Source of the DNA: Chloroflexota bacterium
Lineage (GTDB): Bacteria > Chloroflexota > UBA11872 > VXOZ01
Direction of reading: 5' to 3'
Assembly: GCA_028874195.1 (NCBI GenBank)
Contig: JAPPLM010000068.1
Coordinates: 1-41,579 of the forward strand
DNA length: 41,579 nucleotides
Shown here: piece after piece, positions 40,129 through 41,579 of the stretch
Position numbering within the stretch: position 1 is the first letter of the stretch
Layout of the letters: each line of letters begins with the position of its first letter
The notes under the pieces: generated by a model
The model's database searches: none
What the model was told of the DNA's origin: nothing
Seen by the model: only the letters and a program-made list of their open reading frames with translations
Program-made: the position numbers and the translations under genes

Positions 40129-41514
40129 ATGCCACGTAGAAAGACCGGCTCGTCGAACCGACGCGGCCAGCGCATCATTGCCCGTCCGCTGGAGCATCCG
40201 GCGGAAGAAGGGGAGCCGTGGATATTCGGCTGGGGCGCGCACCTCTCGCGGCGGGAAAGAGACACACTCATGCGGCGGGCGGTCATGGTCGGCGCCGGTT
40301 TCGTGGCCGTTCTCATCGCCGGCATCCTGCTCTACGCCTACCTCAACGAGTACGTCATACAGGCGCGCGCGGCCGTGGCGCGGGTGGGAGACACCACTAT
40401 CCGCGCCAGTGAGTATTCCACGGAGTTAGGCGCCGAACTCGCGCATCGGATCTACCTTACGCGCCAGATACAGCAGATCCTGCCGAACCTCGTCAGTGAA
40501 AAGGTGGATACCCCTGAGAATTTGAGCAGCGGGGCCAGCCGGCTTTTGGGCCAACAGGAACAACAATTGCAGTTCCTGCCCAGCTTTACGTTGGAGCAGA
40601 TGATCGATGCCATTATCGTGCGCCAGGAAGCCGCCGCGCGCGGCTATACTTACACGGACACCGAGCGGGAGGAGGCCACCGCCGCGTATCTGAATGAGGT
40701 GAGTGAGACGGAGGTGCGCAGCCAGATCGTCGCATTCATCCCTCCGCCCCCATCTGAAATCCTTGAAGTCACACCTTTGACCGCCGATGATGAGATACGG
40801 CAGTCTGACGAATTGCTGATGCGGGCGATGATCGCGGCTACGGCAACTGCCGCACTCACTCCCACGCCGGTGCCGCCAACGCCGACGCCTACCCCCGTGC
40901 CGGTGACGCCGACGCCGCTCGTGCCCACGCCCACGCCTGTCTTGGACGCCCGCGTGGAGGCGTATCTCGCCGCCACGGGCATGACAAGAGAGGTCTTCGA
41001 TCAGCGGGTTCAAGACGCCTGGTGGCGCCAGCGCCTGGAAGCGGAGACCGTCGCCGCCGTGCCCACGAGCAGCGCGCAAGTCCACGCCCGTCACATTCTC
41101 CTCACCAACGAGGAAGATGCCGCCCTCGCTAAGGAGCGTTTGGATGCTGGGGAGGATTTTGCCGAGCTTGCGGCCGAGATGTCGCTCGATCCCGGTACCA
41201 AAGACTCCGGCGGCGACCTGGGCTGGTTCCCCAAGGGCGTGATGACCCCCACTTTCGAGGATGTGGCCTTTGCGCTGGAACCGGGACAGGTCAGCGAGCC
41301 GATACAGTCACCGTTCGGCTTCCACATCATCGAGGTCTTGGAGCGAGCCGACGACGTCCCGCTGGAAGCCAACGCCTTGTCCCAACTGCAACTCCGCGCG
41401 TTCAGCACCTTCCTTGGCAGCCGCAAAGAGGAACTCAACGTCGAACGCTTGCTTACCCAGGAAATCGCCACGTGGGCGCAACGCCACATGCCCCCGCTGC
41501 CCGAAGTGCCATAG
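40129..41514 (+). CDS. Membrane-anchored peptidyl-prolyl isomerase (parvulin/PpiC type)
   Basis: 461 residues. A basic cytoplasmic N-terminus (1-50) leads to one membrane helix (about 51-71, AVMVGAGFVAVLIAGILLYA). A SurA-like chaperone region (75-240) follows, with a Thr-Pro linker (about 245-272, TPTPVPPTPTPTPVPVTPTP). The parvulin domain (about 318-412) has VHARHILLTNEEDA, GGDLGWFPKGVMTPTFEDVA and SPFGFHIIEVLE. It probably helps fold exported proteins outside the membrane. The Pro/Thr linker is common in exported Chloroflexota proteins. AAGG lies about 8 bases before the ATG. Confidence 0.9.
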   Translation: MPRRKTGSSNRRGQRIIARPLEHPAEEGEPWIFGWGAHLSRRERDTLMRRAVMVGAGFVAVLIAGILLYAYLNEYVIQARAAVARVGDTTIRASEYSTELGAELAHRIYLTRQIQQILPNLVSEKVDTPENLSSGASRLLGQQEQQLQFLPSFTLEQMIDAIIVRQEAAARGYTYTDTEREEATAAYLNEVSETEVRSQIVAFIPPPPSEILEVTPLTADDEIRQSDELLMRAMIAATATAALTPTPVPPTPTPTPVPVTPTPLVPTPTPVLDARVEAYLAATGMTREVFDQRVQDAWWRQRLEAETVAAVPTSSAQVHARHILLTNEEDAALAKERLDAGEDFAELAAEMSLDPGTKDSGGDLGWFPKGVMTPTFEDVAFALEPGQVSEPIQSPFGFHIIEVLERADDVPLEANALSQLQLRAFSTFLGSRKEELNVERLLTQEIATWAQRHMPPLPEVP

Positions 41515-41523
41515 GCGCGAAAC

Positions 41524-41570
41524 TCCGTTCGTGCTGAGGGCTGCGCGAAGCCCCTGTCGAAGTACGAGCG
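41524..41570 (+). repeat. Dispersed repeat, family C, with an internal hairpin
   Basis: ccgttcgtgctgagggctgc then gcgaagcccctgtcgaag and tacgagcg. The usual 'ctgagcttgtcgaag' core is split by gggct-gcgcga-agccc, a small hairpin insertion or variant. Confidence 0.55.
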
Positions 41571-41579
41571 CAAGGAAGC

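Overview
The window looks like a stretch of chromosome from an uncultivated member of the Chloroflexota, possibly SAR202/Dehalococcoidia-like or another marine or sponge-associated lineage. This is inferred from gene content, not from a marker-gene search. The signs are Thr-Pro-rich linkers in an exported protein, neighbouring enolase-superfamily (L-rhamnonate dehydratase-like) paralogs, several Gfo/SDR/sugar-acid genes, high G+C, and many dispersed palindromic repeats between genes. No phage, plasmid, integrase, transposase or CRISPR locus is visible. Genes lie on both strands in short operons.

Left part (1-10 kb). It holds a short Tat lipoprotein, an ArgA-like acetyltransferase, a uronate-dehydrogenase-like SDR and a Gfo/Idh/MocA oxidoreductase (all minus). 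A plus-strand pair, nagA and a ROK kinase, forms an amino-sugar module. Next come a secreted protein of unknown function, a YtkA/FixH-like lipoprotein, a membrane polyferredoxin and a one-helix protein, a set that recalls fixG-fixH-fixS. The polyferredoxin gene carries two dispersed repeat elements in frame inside its coding sequence. A convergent TerC-family gene follows.

Middle (10-24 kb). A minus-strand pantothenate cluster (DUF2520 Rossmann protein, panB, panC) has the DUF2520 protein where a ketopantoate reductase would be expected. It is followed by a coiled-coil membrane protein, a GNAT flanked by inverted repeats, an SDR with a DUF1648 membrane protein, ilvE, a pair of translationally coupled ABC exporter half-transporters, a secreted FxLyD-type protein and a YIP1-family membrane protein.

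Right part (24-41.6 kb). Two neighbouring rhamnonate-dehydratase-like genes are followed by a PEMT/ICMT-type membrane methyltransferase, a DUF192 lipoprotein, a PduO-type cobalamin adenosyltransferase, a DhnA-type class I aldolase, a HEPN/PaREP1 protein, a PHP phosphoesterase, a DUF1801 protein, a transaldolase-family enzyme, argJ and an MBL hydrolase. Then comes an 831-residue AMP-ligase/ACP/acyltransferase fusion. After a tandem 36-bp repeat array and a good sigma70-like promoter lie tRNA-Leu(UAA) and the rpsF-ssb-rpsR cluster, with an unusual Gly/Arg-rich S18. The window ends with a membrane-anchored parvulin-type isomerase.

Working together, the genes cover amino-sugar and sugar-acid catabolism (nagA, ROK, Gfo, SDRs, RhmD-like pair, aldolase, transaldolase), arginine, branched-chain amino acid and pantothenate synthesis, and core translation. 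The most notable signals are the repeat invasion of the polyferredoxin, the ligase-ACP-acyltransferase fusion, the FixGHS-like trio and the candidate PanE replacement.
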